Positions 15,893 to 24,188 of a DNA stretch of 64,000 nucleotides are shown here, in pieces. Position 1 is the first letter of the stretch; the number at the start of each line of letters is the position of its first letter. Both the position numbers and the translations under genes were made by a program. This DNA is from Gloeobacter violaceus PCC 7421 (GTDB taxonomy: Bacteria; Cyanobacteriota; Cyanobacteriia; Gloeobacterales; Gloeobacteraceae), in contig NC_005125.1 in NCBI RefSeq assembly GCF_000011385.1, forward strand, positions 1,798,001 to 1,862,000. The letters are read 5' to 3'. The notes under the pieces were generated by a model. It had not been told where the DNA came from. It saw nothing but the letters and a program-made list of their open reading frames with translations, and searched no databases.

Positions 15893-17002
15893 TCAAAGTT
15901 CACTGTTGATTTTGATCGAAAAGGTGTCCCCGCCGGTTTGTCCGGCCAGAGGCAGGTTGTACCAGTAATGAAATTCGATGCGCGGCAATTGCACCCCCAG
16001 GTGCAGGCGTTGGTGGGTCGCGCCGTAGCGGCCGGTGTCCCAGGCCATTCCCTCGCGCAGCTCGAAGCCGGTGGCCAACTGCAGTTCGGCGACGGGCTGA
16101 AATTTGACGTCGAGGCCCAGGCGCTGGTTGAACAGGCCGTTGCTCGGTTGGCGACCGTCATAACTCATGTCGAGGGCGGTGCGATCGAACAGCGGAAAAA
16201 GCAGGCGGGCGGTGGTGGCATCCTCTCCCCCCGTCTGGTAGCGAAACCGAATTTCGGTGGCGCCAATCAGGATGCGGATGTTGCCCGCGAGGGCCTCGCG
16301 CTCGCTGTTGGCCTGCTGCGTGACGCCGAAGCGTTCTAGCTGCCCATCCAGGCTGAAGCTGAGCGGCCCCAGGGTCCACTCGCCCGATTGAAAGCGAAAG
16401 CGGTCGTACCAGTTGGGGCCGTCCGCTTGATTCTGCCAGTCGTAGCTGAGCGCGCCCAGCAGCGTCATGTACTGCAGCCGTGTCGCGAAGCGCAGCCGCG
16501 AGTAGGGATCGGCACTCTGGCGCTCCAGTTGGGTGCTCAGCTGCACATTGTCGAGCGGTTGCCACTCCAGGCGGTTGGTGGCGCCCTGGGTGGGCGGCCC
16601 CCCCGCCGCACCGAACTCGCGGGCACCAAGCAGCCACTGCAGGTTCGGATCGAGGTAAAACCGGTTTTCTCCCGACAGCGCCGAGAGATCCGGACGGTCG
16701 GCCCCAAGCTGCCCCCGCGGGTCGCCCCGATCCACCACGGCCGTCCGGCTCAGACCCAGCTCAAAGGCCGCCAGGCCGCGCACGGAAGTGCCTTCGACGG
16801 CGCTGACGCGCAGGCTCTCGACCTCGCCGAGCTTGAAGGCCTCCAAGGGCGTGTCCGGGCGCGTAGCCAGGGACGGCCAGGTAAACAGCGGCTGCACGGT
16901 GAGCGGGTTCAACCACAACTCCTGCGCCGACAGGGGCGCAGTACAGCAGCACAGCAGGTTCAGGGCTACAAGCAAGGGGTTTCGGAACACTGCCCGTCTC
17001 AC
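15893..17002 (-). CDS. Putative outer-membrane beta-barrel protein
   Basis: 369 residues with an N-terminal signal peptide (cleavage after SAQ near residue 27). The mature chain is built of alternating amphipathic strands with frequent W, Y and F at strand ends (RLEWQPLDNVQLSTQLERQ, FRFQSGEWTLGPLSFSLDG, IEFHYWYNLPLAG), as expected for a beta-barrel. The last strand ends INSEL rather than in an aromatic residue. I cannot assign a family or cargo. It lies upstream of the S9 peptidase on the same strand, 103 bp apart. Confidence 0.55.
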   Translation of the reverse strand: MRRAVFRNPLLVALNLLCCCTAPLSAQELWLNPLTVQPLFTWPSLATRPDTPLEAFKLGEVESLRVSAVEGTSVRGLAAFELGLSRTAVVDRGDPRGQLGADRPDLSALSGENRFYLDPNLQWLLGAREFGAAGGPPTQGATNRLEWQPLDNVQLSTQLERQSADPYSRLRFATRLQYMTLLGALSYDWQNQADGPNWYDRFRFQSGEWTLGPLSFSLDGQLERFGVTQQANSEREALAGNIRILIGATEIRFRYQTGGEDATTARLLFPLFDRTALDMSYDGRQPSNGLFNQRLGLDVKFQPVAELQLATGFELREGMAWDTGRYGATHQRLHLGVQLPRIEFHYWYNLPLAGQTGGDTFSIKINSEL

Positions 17003-17208
17003 CTATTCTGGGGAGATTCTATCTATTTATTTCAATTTTGGCAGCCGTGACCCCCCCATTGGGCCCAAGATCCCATTTTGTTTGGGATCGAGGAGGCAAA
17101 TCGTCGGCTTCCTCCCAAGGCGCCTAGTCGGGCCGCTCGGGAAAATAGAATAGTGATAAAGCCCTGGGGTTCCTGCGGGGGAGCCCTGGCGCAGCCGACA
17201 GGTGGCCC

Positions 17209-17994
17209 GTGGCCGTGGACAACTCTGGCAGACACTACGACGAAGAGCAACTGGCGGCCATCCTCAAGCGCGCCGTCCAACTGCAGCAGCAGTCCGGCTC
17301 GTCCGACTCCCACCTCAGCCTGGGCGAGATCGAGCAGATCGCCCGCGAGGCGGGCATCGATCCGAGTTTCGTACGCCAGGCCGCCTCAGAACTGGCCGCC
17401 GGAGGTGGGCGGGACGCTCCCGCTTCGCCGCTCGGGGGGCCGTCCGCCCTTGCCTTCGAGCAGTCGATCGCAGGCATTCTGGTGGGCGACGACTTCGACC
17501 CGCTCCTTGAGGAAATCCGCAGCGCCTTCGCCGATCCCGGCCACCTCGAAGGCCCACGGTCAATCGACCGGCCCTGGCGCTTCGAGTGGCGGCTCTTTAA
17601 CTGGGGGGGAGTCTCGCTGCAGACGGGCAAGCAGTCCCCGATTACCCGTTCGCTCACCTGGCGCTCGTCCCAGGCGAGCATGCGCGAAATTGGCGTGCGC
17701 GTCTACTCACTGGGAGGGGCAACCGTCGTGCGCGTCGAGGAACAACTGGGCAACGCGGCGGTGGGCCTGCTCACTGGAATGATGACGCTACCGATTTTTC
17801 TAATCTTTCCCCTCACTTTGCTGCTGACCCACTCGGCGGCCATCGCCCTCGCCGCCACGGCCCTCTCGGCCCTGGGTGCCTACTGGCTTGCGCGCGGCTT
17901 CTACCGTGCGGTGACCCAAAAACGCAGCCGCCAACTCAGGCAACTGTTCGACCGGTTGGTCCTTCAGGTGCGTCAGACTCTGGGGATTGCTTAG
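17209..17994 (+). CDS. Two-TM protein with N-terminal helical domain
   Basis: 261 residues from a GTG start. The N-terminal segment EEQLAAILKRAVQLQQQ...LSLGEIEQIAREAGIDPSFVRQAASEL is a helical module found at the head of many uncharacterised 2-TM proteins. A central beta-rich region follows, then two adjacent membrane helices (about residues 186-225) and a basic cytoplasmic tail (TQKRSRQLRQLFDRLV). Function is unknown. A small hairpin (arms 17069-17075 and 17083-17089) lies upstream. Confidence 0.6.
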   Translation: MAVDNSGRHYDEEQLAAILKRAVQLQQQSGSSDSHLSLGEIEQIAREAGIDPSFVRQAASELAAGGGRDAPASPLGGPSALAFEQSIAGILVGDDFDPLLEEIRSAFADPGHLEGPRSIDRPWRFEWRLFNWGGVSLQTGKQSPITRSLTWRSSQASMREIGVRVYSLGGATVVRVEEQLGNAAVGLLTGMMTLPIFLIFPLTLLLTHSAAIALAATALSALGAYWLARGFYRAVTQKRSRQLRQLFDRLVLQVRQTLGIA

Positions 17995-18029
17995 GGTAGG
18001 CGTCAGAATAAAATCGCTCCTTAACCAGG

Positions 18030-18280
18030 TTTCCGACCATCTTTCTCGGCCTAGCGACAAGCCGGCCCCTCCGCCGCAGTCGACACGCGTCGTGCAGGCC
18101 CTGGAAGAGTAAGCCCATCCAACCTGCCAAGCCCCGTTCCCAACCGTGTCGCTAAGTTCGGGGGGTGTCGGGGGGCCGGCAGCCCCGCGAGGCGGGGAGG
18201 TTGGAGAGCGCGAGAGGGGAACCCGAAGGGGGTTCCGCCTCTCGCTCCACAGACTCGCGTGCAACACCAACCGCCAGGTA
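18030..18280 (+). repeat. Dispersed repeat, copy A (about 240 bp)
   Basis: This intergenic stretch recurs at about 37325-37566 in the same orientation. Long identical blocks include the 37-nt run from the CGCCGCAGTCGACACG motif to CTGGAAGA and the 33-nt run at about 18204-18236. Copy A contains a strong hairpin (stem 18210-18224 with 18230-18245, one bulged G, GAAGG loop) and a second small hairpin, CCCCGCGAGGCGGGG. No coding potential is convincing in either copy. It lies between the 2-TM gene and psbA. Confidence 0.85.
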
Positions 18281-18293
18281 CCAGGCCATTAAC

Positions 18294-18299
18294 TTGACA
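18294..18299 (+). promoter_or_regulatory. Candidate -35 element for psbA
   Basis: A perfect TTGACA lies 129 bp before the psbA start, directly after the dispersed repeat. No equally good -10 follows at 16-18 bp (nearest are TTAAGA and TAAGAC), so the promoter call is tentative. Confidence 0.35.
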
Positions 18300-18422
18300 A
18301 TTTTCTAACCGCTTAAGACAGAATCCACCCATTCCAATCTACCAAAAGATAGATGCGCGCCGAGCGAACCCATGTAGCTTTAGAAAGCACTGCAAAGCAC
18401 TTTTCTCACAGGGTTCGATACA

Positions 18423-19505
18423 ATGGCAACCATATTGCGCCGCCGCTCCCTGGGCAATCCCTGGGAGCAGTTCGCCAACTGGATTACCTCCACCGACAAC
18501 CGCTTTTACATCGGCTGGTTCGGTGTACTCATGGTCCCGACGTTGCTTTCTGCGACGATCTGCTTCGTCGTCGCCTTTATCGCCGCCCCACCCGTCGACA
18601 TGGACGGCATCCGCGAGCCGATTTCCGGTTCGCTGCTGTACGGCAACAACATCATCACCGGCGCGGTGATCCCGTCCTCCAACGCCATCGGCCTGCATTT
18701 TTATCCCATCTGGGAAGCGGCCAGCATGGACGAGTGGCTCTACAACGGCGGCCCCTACCAGTTGGTTGTGTTTCATTTTTTGATCGGCATTTTCGCCTAC
18801 CTGGGCCGGGAGTGGGAATTTTCCTATCGGCTGGGACTGCGCCCCTGGATCTGTGTCGCTTACTCGGCCCCAGTGGCCGCCGCCACCGCCGTGTTCTTGA
18901 TCTACCCAATGGGCCAAGGATCGTTTAGCGACGGGATGTCCTTGGGCATCTCCGGCACGTTCAATTTCATGTTCATCTTCCAGGCCGAGCACAACATTCT
19001 CAATCACCCGCTGCACATGTTCGGGGTGGCCGGGGTATTCGGCGGCTCCCTGTTCGCCGCCATGCACGGCAGTCTGGTGACTTCATCGCTGATCAAAGCG
19101 ACTTCCTACGAAGAGTCCCAGAACTACGGCTACAAGTTCGGACAGGAAGAAGAAACCTACAACATCGTCGCCGCCCACGGTTACTTCGGCCGCTTGATTT
19201 TTCAGTACGCCAGTTTCACCAACAGCCGCTCGCTGCACTTTTTCCTGGCGGCCTGGCCGGTGATTGGCATCTGGCTGACTTCCCTGGGCATCTGCGTCAT
19301 GGGTTTCAATCTCAACGGCTTCAACTTCAACGCCTCAATTACCGACAACCAGGGACGGACCATCTACACCTGGGCGGACATCGTCAACCGCGCCAATCTG
19401 GGCATCGAAGTGATGCACGAGCGCAACGCCCATAACTTCCCCCTGGATCTGGCCGGGACGGAGTCTGCTCCAGTGGCCTTCGCTGCAGCCCTGGGCGACG
19501 GCTGA
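18423..19505 (+). CDS. psbA: Photosystem II D1 protein
   Basis: 360-residue PSII reaction-centre core subunit. All key residues are in canonical positions: Glu130, YZ Tyr161, Mn-cluster ligands Asp170, Glu189, His332, Glu333, Asp342 and Ala344, P680 ligand His198, and QB-site Ser264. Five membrane helices are evident. The C-terminus has a 16-residue extension after Ala344 for removal by CtpA. Glu130 marks the D1:2-like (high-light) type. Gly80, Phe158 and Thr286 show it is not the low-oxygen D1' form. In Gloeobacter the protein resides in the cytoplasmic membrane because thylakoids are absent. Confidence 0.99.
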   Translation: MATILRRRSLGNPWEQFANWITSTDNRFYIGWFGVLMVPTLLSATICFVVAFIAAPPVDMDGIREPISGSLLYGNNIITGAVIPSSNAIGLHFYPIWEAASMDEWLYNGGPYQLVVFHFLIGIFAYLGREWEFSYRLGLRPWICVAYSAPVAAATAVFLIYPMGQGSFSDGMSLGISGTFNFMFIFQAEHNILNHPLHMFGVAGVFGGSLFAAMHGSLVTSSLIKATSYEESQNYGYKFGQEEETYNIVAAHGYFGRLIFQYASFTNSRSLHFFLAAWPVIGIWLTSLGICVMGFNLNGFNFNASITDNQGRTIYTWADIVNRANLGIEVMHERNAHNFPLDLAGTESAPVAFAAALGDG

Positions 19506-19519
19506 ACCTCCTCGCTTAA

Positions 19520-19563
19520 ACTTGAGCGGCACCGGCATCCTCAAATGTCGGTGCCGCTCAAGT
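19520..19563 (+). terminator. psbA terminator hairpin
   Basis: Perfect 15-bp arms at 19520-19534 and 19549-19563 around a 14-base loop, starting 15 bp after the psbA stop. It lacks a T-run, so it could also stabilise the mRNA 3' end. Confidence 0.7.
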
Positions 19564-19643
19564 CGGGAGCGCTTTGCGAGACAACCAGAAACGATCCGCC
19601 TGCTTTGCGCCCGGCGTATTGCTCATTAAATAGGAGAAATGCA

Positions 19644-20240
19644 ATGCGGGCTCTACTGCTGTCGACTTCCCTGTGCTTTTGTCTGGCTTCGCTTGCCCAG
19701 GCAGCACCCAAGACGCTCAAATTCGATCAGGGCACAGCGACTTACACCAACCGCGACGCCTTTGCCAGTTGGGAGGGCAATACCTCCGACATCGGCGGCA
19801 CGCTCATCCTGGATGATCAGACGGGTGAACTGGTCAAAGGCGAGATCCAGATTGGTCTTGCGGCCATCGACTCGGGCAACGGTGCGCGCGACGCCCGGAT
19901 GCGGGGCGAGTTTTTGCAGACCGAGAAATATCCCAAGGCGACTTTTGTCGTCACCAAGCTCGAAGGTTTCCCGAGTGTCGCCGAGTGGAAGAAATGGGGC
20001 CTCAAGCAGACCGGCAAGATCCACGGCGATCTGACCATCAAAGAAGTCACCCGCCCAGTGGTCTTCGAGGCCGAGGCCGTGTATCTCGGCACCGAGCTGA
20101 AGGTGAGCGGCAAGGGCCAGACCAAGATGACCGACTTTGGCATCTCCCCGCCGAGTCTGCTGTTTGTCACCGTCGATGACGCCATCGGCCTGAAATTTCA
20201 GGCGGTGGCACGACCGGTCAGCACCAATGCCGGGTTGTAG
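19644..20240 (+). CDS. YceI-family periplasmic lipid-binding protein
   Basis: 198 residues from ATG 19644, which has AGGAG eight bases upstream; the frame is open from 19545. A signal peptide ends near LAQA. The mature part has the YceI lipocalin-like barrel pattern: F.W.GN-type start, GGTLILDDQTGELVKGEIQI, DARMRGEFLQTEKYPKATF, G.LTIKEVTRPVVFEAE and a C-terminal DFGISPPS segment. Members bind isoprenoid or amide lipids in the periplasm; the ligand here is unknown. Confidence 0.88.
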   Translation: MRALLLSTSLCFCLASLAQAAPKTLKFDQGTATYTNRDAFASWEGNTSDIGGTLILDDQTGELVKGEIQIGLAAIDSGNGARDARMRGEFLQTEKYPKATFVVTKLEGFPSVAEWKKWGLKQTGKIHGDLTIKEVTRPVVFEAEAVYLGTELKVSGKGQTKMTDFGISPPSLLFVTVDDAIGLKFQAVARPVSTNAGL

Positions 20241-20252
20241 AAAGCTTCCTAT

Positions 20253-20690
20253 CTACAGTCGGGGTACCTGAACCAGGGAAGCTATTGGTTCCCCCAGCCG
20301 GGTAAAGTCATTGGGGTTCAGGGTCAACAGTACATCAGACTGGCTCTGTAGGGCTGTTTGAGCAATCAAGGCGTCGTAGATTCCGCCGCCCGGTAAGCCC
20401 AATTCCGCCATCAGAGCCACCACCGAACGGTAGTCACCCGCGGTAAGGGGAACGGTAGTCACGTACTCTGATACTTCCAAGATGAGGCGCTTGGCCAAAA
20501 GTGGTTGAATGCGAGGCCTGAGCGGCAGACGAGTCAGGACAGCATAACTTTCGGCAAGGGTGCGCACAGCCATCAATCCTTGAACTTGTCCGCTTCGCGC
20601 TCGCTCAACCCATGACCAGCAGATTTCGTGATTCTCATGGCTGTGCACAATGGCAGGCACCAGGACCGATGTGTCAAATAGAACCTTCAC
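20253..20690 (-). CDS. PIN-domain toxin (VapC-like)
   Basis: 145-residue PIN protein: MKVLFDTSVLVPAIV (first Asp), RTLAESYAVLTRLP (Glu), GIYDALIAQTA (third acidic residue) and LTLNPNDF (last). All four acidic positions are kept. The start overlaps the antitoxin stop (ATGA at 20687-20690). Expected role is an RNA-cleaving toxin controlled by the AbrB-type partner. Confidence 0.87.
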   Translation of the reverse strand: MKVLFDTSVLVPAIVHSHENHEICWSWVERARSGQVQGLMAVRTLAESYAVLTRLPLRPRIQPLLAKRLILEVSEYVTTVPLTAGDYRSVVALMAELGLPGGGIYDALIAQTALQSQSDVLLTLNPNDFTRLGEPIASLVQVPRL

Positions 20691-20944
20691 CGACCACCCA
20701 ATTTCCGAATGCGCTCCTCCCGCAGCTCCTGGATGACGGTCCTCAGGTCTCCAATGGGCTCAGAGTCCACCACGAGTACTCCCCCTTTGTAGTAAACCTT
20801 CTGCTCTTGTTGGATTGGAGCCAATAGTATCACTCCGTCTCGAATTTCTAAGTCGAGTTTGTCCGAGGCAGATAGCCCAAGCTGGTCACGGACCTTCTTC
20901 GGAATGAGAATGCGCCCGAACTTGTCGATTGTCAGGGTGTCCAT
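20687..20944 (-). CDS. AbrB/MazE-type antitoxin
   Basis: 85 residues from ATG 20944. The swapped-hairpin AbrB domain is clear: DTLTIDKFGRILIPKKVRDQLGLSASDKLDLEI, followed by a toxin-binding tail ending LREERIRKLGGR. A longer frame to 21097 adds sequence outside the domain. It forms an operon with the PIN toxin through a 4-bp overlap and probably autoregulates. The 20945-21484 stretch upstream contains no gene I can support. Confidence 0.83.
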   Translation of the reverse strand: MDTLTIDKFGRILIPKKVRDQLGLSASDKLDLEIRDGVILLAPIQQEQKVYYKGGVLVVDSEPIGDLRTVIQELREERIRKLGGR

Positions 20945-21484
20945 GGTTGGCAATTTTAGCTCAGATTTGGCAAACTGGATCCTGGCTGCAGTGATTGCGC
21001 CAACTCGGGCTGTAGCTTTGGGCGTAGCACAGACGACTTCACCGCTGGCTGCACTGGAGCAACTCACAACCAAAAAGCTCAGAACTCGGCGAGGCAAGGT
21101 AGCCTATACCAACCGCAACATTTCATCGGTTGGGGGCAAACACCCCTACCCTCACCCGTCCGTTAGTCTTCCGGGTGGAGGCAAGCTACTTGAGCAACGA
21201 TTTGAAGCATCGGTAGAGGAGCTGGTCGTCTTTGCCAGCATCGACACCTCCAAGCTTCATCTCTAAATGCTGCATAAACCTCGGCTTTGGCAACTAGATA
21301 GCTCCAGACGTAGCAGGTACAGATTCCATGGCTTGCAACGCATCTACGGAACGCTCCTTTGCAAATGCCAAGTTGCGATGCAATGGTTTATCCACCATCC
21401 AAGGGGTCTCCGCATTCGACAGGTGTGTTCACCAGCGGGAGAAAGTCGTGTCGGTGACCAAGAGTCAAATTACGAGGAAAAATC

Positions 21485-22432
21485 ATGGATTACGGCCCCG
21501 ACGCATTGTCTCAGGTGGACCTGGGTATGAGCAATCGAAATGCTAGTTCATACTTCGAACTTCCCCTAAAGTTTGATCGAAGAAAAATTCTGTTTGGGGG
21601 AGCTGCAATTTTGCTGGTTGGCTGCGGAGCTTCCATCAGCGAGTATCAACAGTTCGCCCAAGCCGGTACAGCCTATGCTGCCGCCCTTGACAAATTATTA
21701 GAAGCAACGGGTGCCATCCTGCTCGATGCAAGCTCAGAGAGATTGTTGGCTAATGATACCAACAGTGACGTCCAAGAAGATACCAAGAGGTACGACCGAA
21801 TCACCGACCTGGACGAGCGCTGGCTCGTATTGTTGCGCAGGATGCGCTCTCACACGTCACTGCTCAAACGCTATTTCGATACCCTCTACGAACTAGCCAC
21901 GTCCGATGCTCCTGCAAAAGCGCAAGCAGCTGCAGCGAAGATCGGAACTGAGCTTGCCAACCTGGGCGTTCTTTTTAGAACGGCTCCACCTACTGCTGGC
22001 CAAGTGTTTGGCAAGGTTGGTGAAATCGTCATCAAAGCACAGATCAGGGGAGCGCTGCGCGCAGAACTTGAAACTCGAGAAAAAACGATTCGCTCTGAAA
22101 TGAAGATTCAAGAAGAGCTGTTGAAATTTTTGGAGATTAAGCTCACAGAAGATCTTAAGCAGGTTCAAAGCATCAAAAGCGATAGGTACTTGCGTACTCC
22201 TTACATTGCCTTACAACCCGTAGAGAAATCAGAAGGTTGGGTGGAGAAACGCAAGGAAATTCGACTCATCACGTTTCGGATCGATGAGTTGGATAAAGCT
22301 CAAAAAGCGGCCAGCAGCTTATTAGAAGCTTTCGAGGCTCTATTGCAAAACGACCTCACTCCCGCTCGGGCTGCCGAACTTCTGGCAGACATTGAAGCTT
22401 TTCTCAAACTCACCCAAAGGCTAAATGCATAA
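21485..22432 (+). CDS. Helical lipoprotein of unknown function
   Basis: 315 residues from ATG 21485 with GAGGA upstream. A hydrophobic segment ending in LLVGCGAS forms a lipobox with Cys47, so it is probably a lipoprotein with an unusually long N-region; ATG 21527 would shorten it. The rest is almost entirely helical with charged heptad-like runs (ELETREKTIRSEMKIQEELLKFLEIKL, RIDELDKAQKAASSLLEAFEAL). I do not recognise a family. The base composition is visibly A+T-richer than its neighbours, which suggests acquisition by transfer. It is followed 75 bp later by a second unknown helical gene. Confidence 0.65.
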   Translation: MDYGPDALSQVDLGMSNRNASSYFELPLKFDRRKILFGGAAILLVGCGASISEYQQFAQAGTAYAAALDKLLEATGAILLDASSERLLANDTNSDVQEDTKRYDRITDLDERWLVLLRRMRSHTSLLKRYFDTLYELATSDAPAKAQAAAAKIGTELANLGVLFRTAPPTAGQVFGKVGEIVIKAQIRGALRAELETREKTIRSEMKIQEELLKFLEIKLTEDLKQVQSIKSDRYLRTPYIALQPVEKSEGWVEKRKEIRLITFRIDELDKAQKAASSLLEAFEALLQNDLTPARAAELLADIEAFLKLTQRLNA

Positions 22433-22507
22433 GCCGGTTTTTGGAGCCCACCCAAGTTATTGTCCACTCGCAGCAAACAAATCAGCATAAATCATGGAGG
22501 CGATGAG

Positions 22508-22849
22508 ATGCAAGTTCTCAATGTACAAAGAGCCCTGGTTTTTTATCAACAGATCAAGCAACGAGAAACGCAGTTGTACATAGAAGGAATTCTGGATCGC
22601 TTTGGCAGCGAAGCAGATAAAAATCGATTTAAGAAGGCTCGCAGCCAATACTCCATTTACGTAGAAACGGTGGAATTAGATATTGCCTCGGTCATCGTAA
22701 GGGAGTTGGAAAAGCTGAGAAATGACTTTGAGAGCGGCATCCGCGACCTCGATAAGGCAATCGACGATCTGGATGCTACTGTTGACCTTCTCAATGCTTT
22801 GGCAAGTGTACTGGGTATTCTGGCAAAAATTATCACCCTGCCGGTGTAG
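22508..22849 (+). CDS. Small helical protein, partner of the lipoprotein
   Basis: 113 residues from ATG 22508, with GGAGG seven bases upstream; the open frame to 22460 is less likely. The protein is helical and charged in its first 90 residues (ELEKLRNDFESGIRDLDKAIDDLD). It ends in a hydrophobic helix (LLNALASVLGILAKIITLPV) that could insert in or associate with a membrane. It shares the low G+C of the preceding lipoprotein gene and very likely its transcript. No family is recognised. Confidence 0.6.
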   Translation: MQVLNVQRALVFYQQIKQRETQLYIEGILDRFGSEADKNRFKKARSQYSIYVETVELDIASVIVRELEKLRNDFESGIRDLDKAIDDLDATVDLLNALASVLGILAKIITLPV

Positions 22850-22937
22850 TGAGCTCAAACGAAAAGATCTTGTACGGCAGCCTTTCCGATACGCTACGCA
22901 ACAAACGATTGTCCTCTCTGCCCGCGAGAAATAGCCT

Positions 22938-24083
22938 CTATTGTCTGCCGCCACTTTGCGCGTGGTTGTAGCCAACGAGCCGTTGTATCGCTCGCCCTGC
23001 AGCTTCTCGGTAACTCAGAGAGCCCGAAAGCAGTCTGCCCATCGTGCGGGTGGCGGAGGGGCGGTGAACGCCGACTTTGTAGGCGATGCGCGGAAAAGCG
23101 TAGAACACCTGGGCGAGGCGGTCGGCCCAGCGCAAATCCTCTCCCCACTCGCTTTTGATGTGCTCGCTGTAGCGGGCGAGCGCATGGGTGTCTCCTGCTA
23201 GAGCCTCGGCGACAGCGTGAGCGGCCTGCACACCGGTGTACAGCGCAGGGCGGATCCCCTCGGCGGTGAACGGGTCGACGATCCCGGCCGCCTCGCCGCA
23301 CAGAAGCGCGCCCTCGGTGTGCAGCAACGACGGGCCTTTCCAGAGCAAGAGCGGGTGGCCGTGCAGGGTGATTCCGTCCAGCGAAAGTCCAAAGTGGGCG
23401 ACGTACTGGGCCAAAGGGGTTTTGAGATCGACTTTGCGCCGCCCGAAGCTGCCGATACCGATCGAGTGGGCGCCGTTTTTGGGGAAGTTCCAGAGATAGC
23501 CGTCCTTGACCATCCCGAATTCGAAGTGGGCAAAGTTCGGCTCCGGTACCGGTGCGGAAATTTCGACTTCGATCGCCCCGCCAATGGCCACGGCCCGCTT
23601 TTCGAGGCCCAACCAGCGGGCGGTGGGACCTTTGGCGCCGTCTGCACCGATGAGGTAGCGGCTGTAAAACGGTCCCGCATCGGTGTCGAGCCGCCAGCGA
23701 TCCCCGCTGCGGGTAATCGCACCGACCGGGCAGGGCGCGTGCAACTCGGCCCCGCGCGCCACGGCCTGGGAGATCAAAAAATGGTCGAACACGTCGCGGC
23801 GGACCATCCAGATGGGTGTCTGCAGGCCCAAAGGCGCCTCGACCCGCTCACCCATCTGCCAGGTGTAGCGGATGGTGTCGACGTAGGCGCAGATGGCGGG
23901 AGAAAAATCAAAGTCGAACCAGGCGGCCACCGCCGGGGAGACGCCGCCGCCGCAGGGCTTGTAGCGCGGCAAAGATTGCTTTTCGAGCACCAGCACGCTG
24001 TGGCCGCACCGGGCCAGATGGTAAGCTGCCGCTCCGCCCCCCGGTCCCGCCCCAATCACCGCGCAGTCGAATATTTCCGCCAT
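22938..24083 (-). CDS. Geranylgeranyl-reductase-family flavoprotein
   Basis: 381 residues. The N-terminal FAD site is VIGAGPGGGAAAYHLA with the downstream E (VLEKQ). The family motif PRYKPCGGGV is present, as are DGAKGPTARWLG and the second FAD motif LLCGEAAGIVDPFTAEGIRPAL. This family reduces prenyl chains (ChlP in chlorophyll synthesis, archaeal lipids). The sequence differs from ordinary ChlP as I remember it, so it may be a paralogue acting on another isoprenoid. Neighbouring chlI and crtB are only loosely linked by position. Confidence 0.8.
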   Translation of the reverse strand: MAEIFDCAVIGAGPGGGAAAYHLARCGHSVLVLEKQSLPRYKPCGGGVSPAVAAWFDFDFSPAICAYVDTIRYTWQMGERVEAPLGLQTPIWMVRRDVFDHFLISQAVARGAELHAPCPVGAITRSGDRWRLDTDAGPFYSRYLIGADGAKGPTARWLGLEKRAVAIGGAIEVEISAPVPEPNFAHFEFGMVKDGYLWNFPKNGAHSIGIGSFGRRKVDLKTPLAQYVAHFGLSLDGITLHGHPLLLWKGPSLLHTEGALLCGEAAGIVDPFTAEGIRPALYTGVQAAHAVAEALAGDTHALARYSEHIKSEWGEDLRWADRLAQVFYAFPRIAYKVGVHRPSATRTMGRLLSGSLSYREAAGRAIQRLVGYNHAQSGGRQ

Positions 24084-24188
24084 CGCTTTGCCGCCTTGCG
24101 AGCCTCCGGAAGCTTATCGTGCCACAAAGATTGCGGCGATTCGGCCAGATCTTGGCAGATTATTACGACCAGTTGACACAATGGAGAA

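Noticed and set aside
18423-19505. Possible low-oxygen D1' variant of psbA
   Set aside because: Gly80, Phe158 and Thr286 are the standard D1 residues.
20859-21266. Plus-strand ORF between the AbrB antitoxin and the lipoprotein gene
   Set aside because: Its first part is antisense to the antitoxin and the rest shows no recognisable protein pattern.
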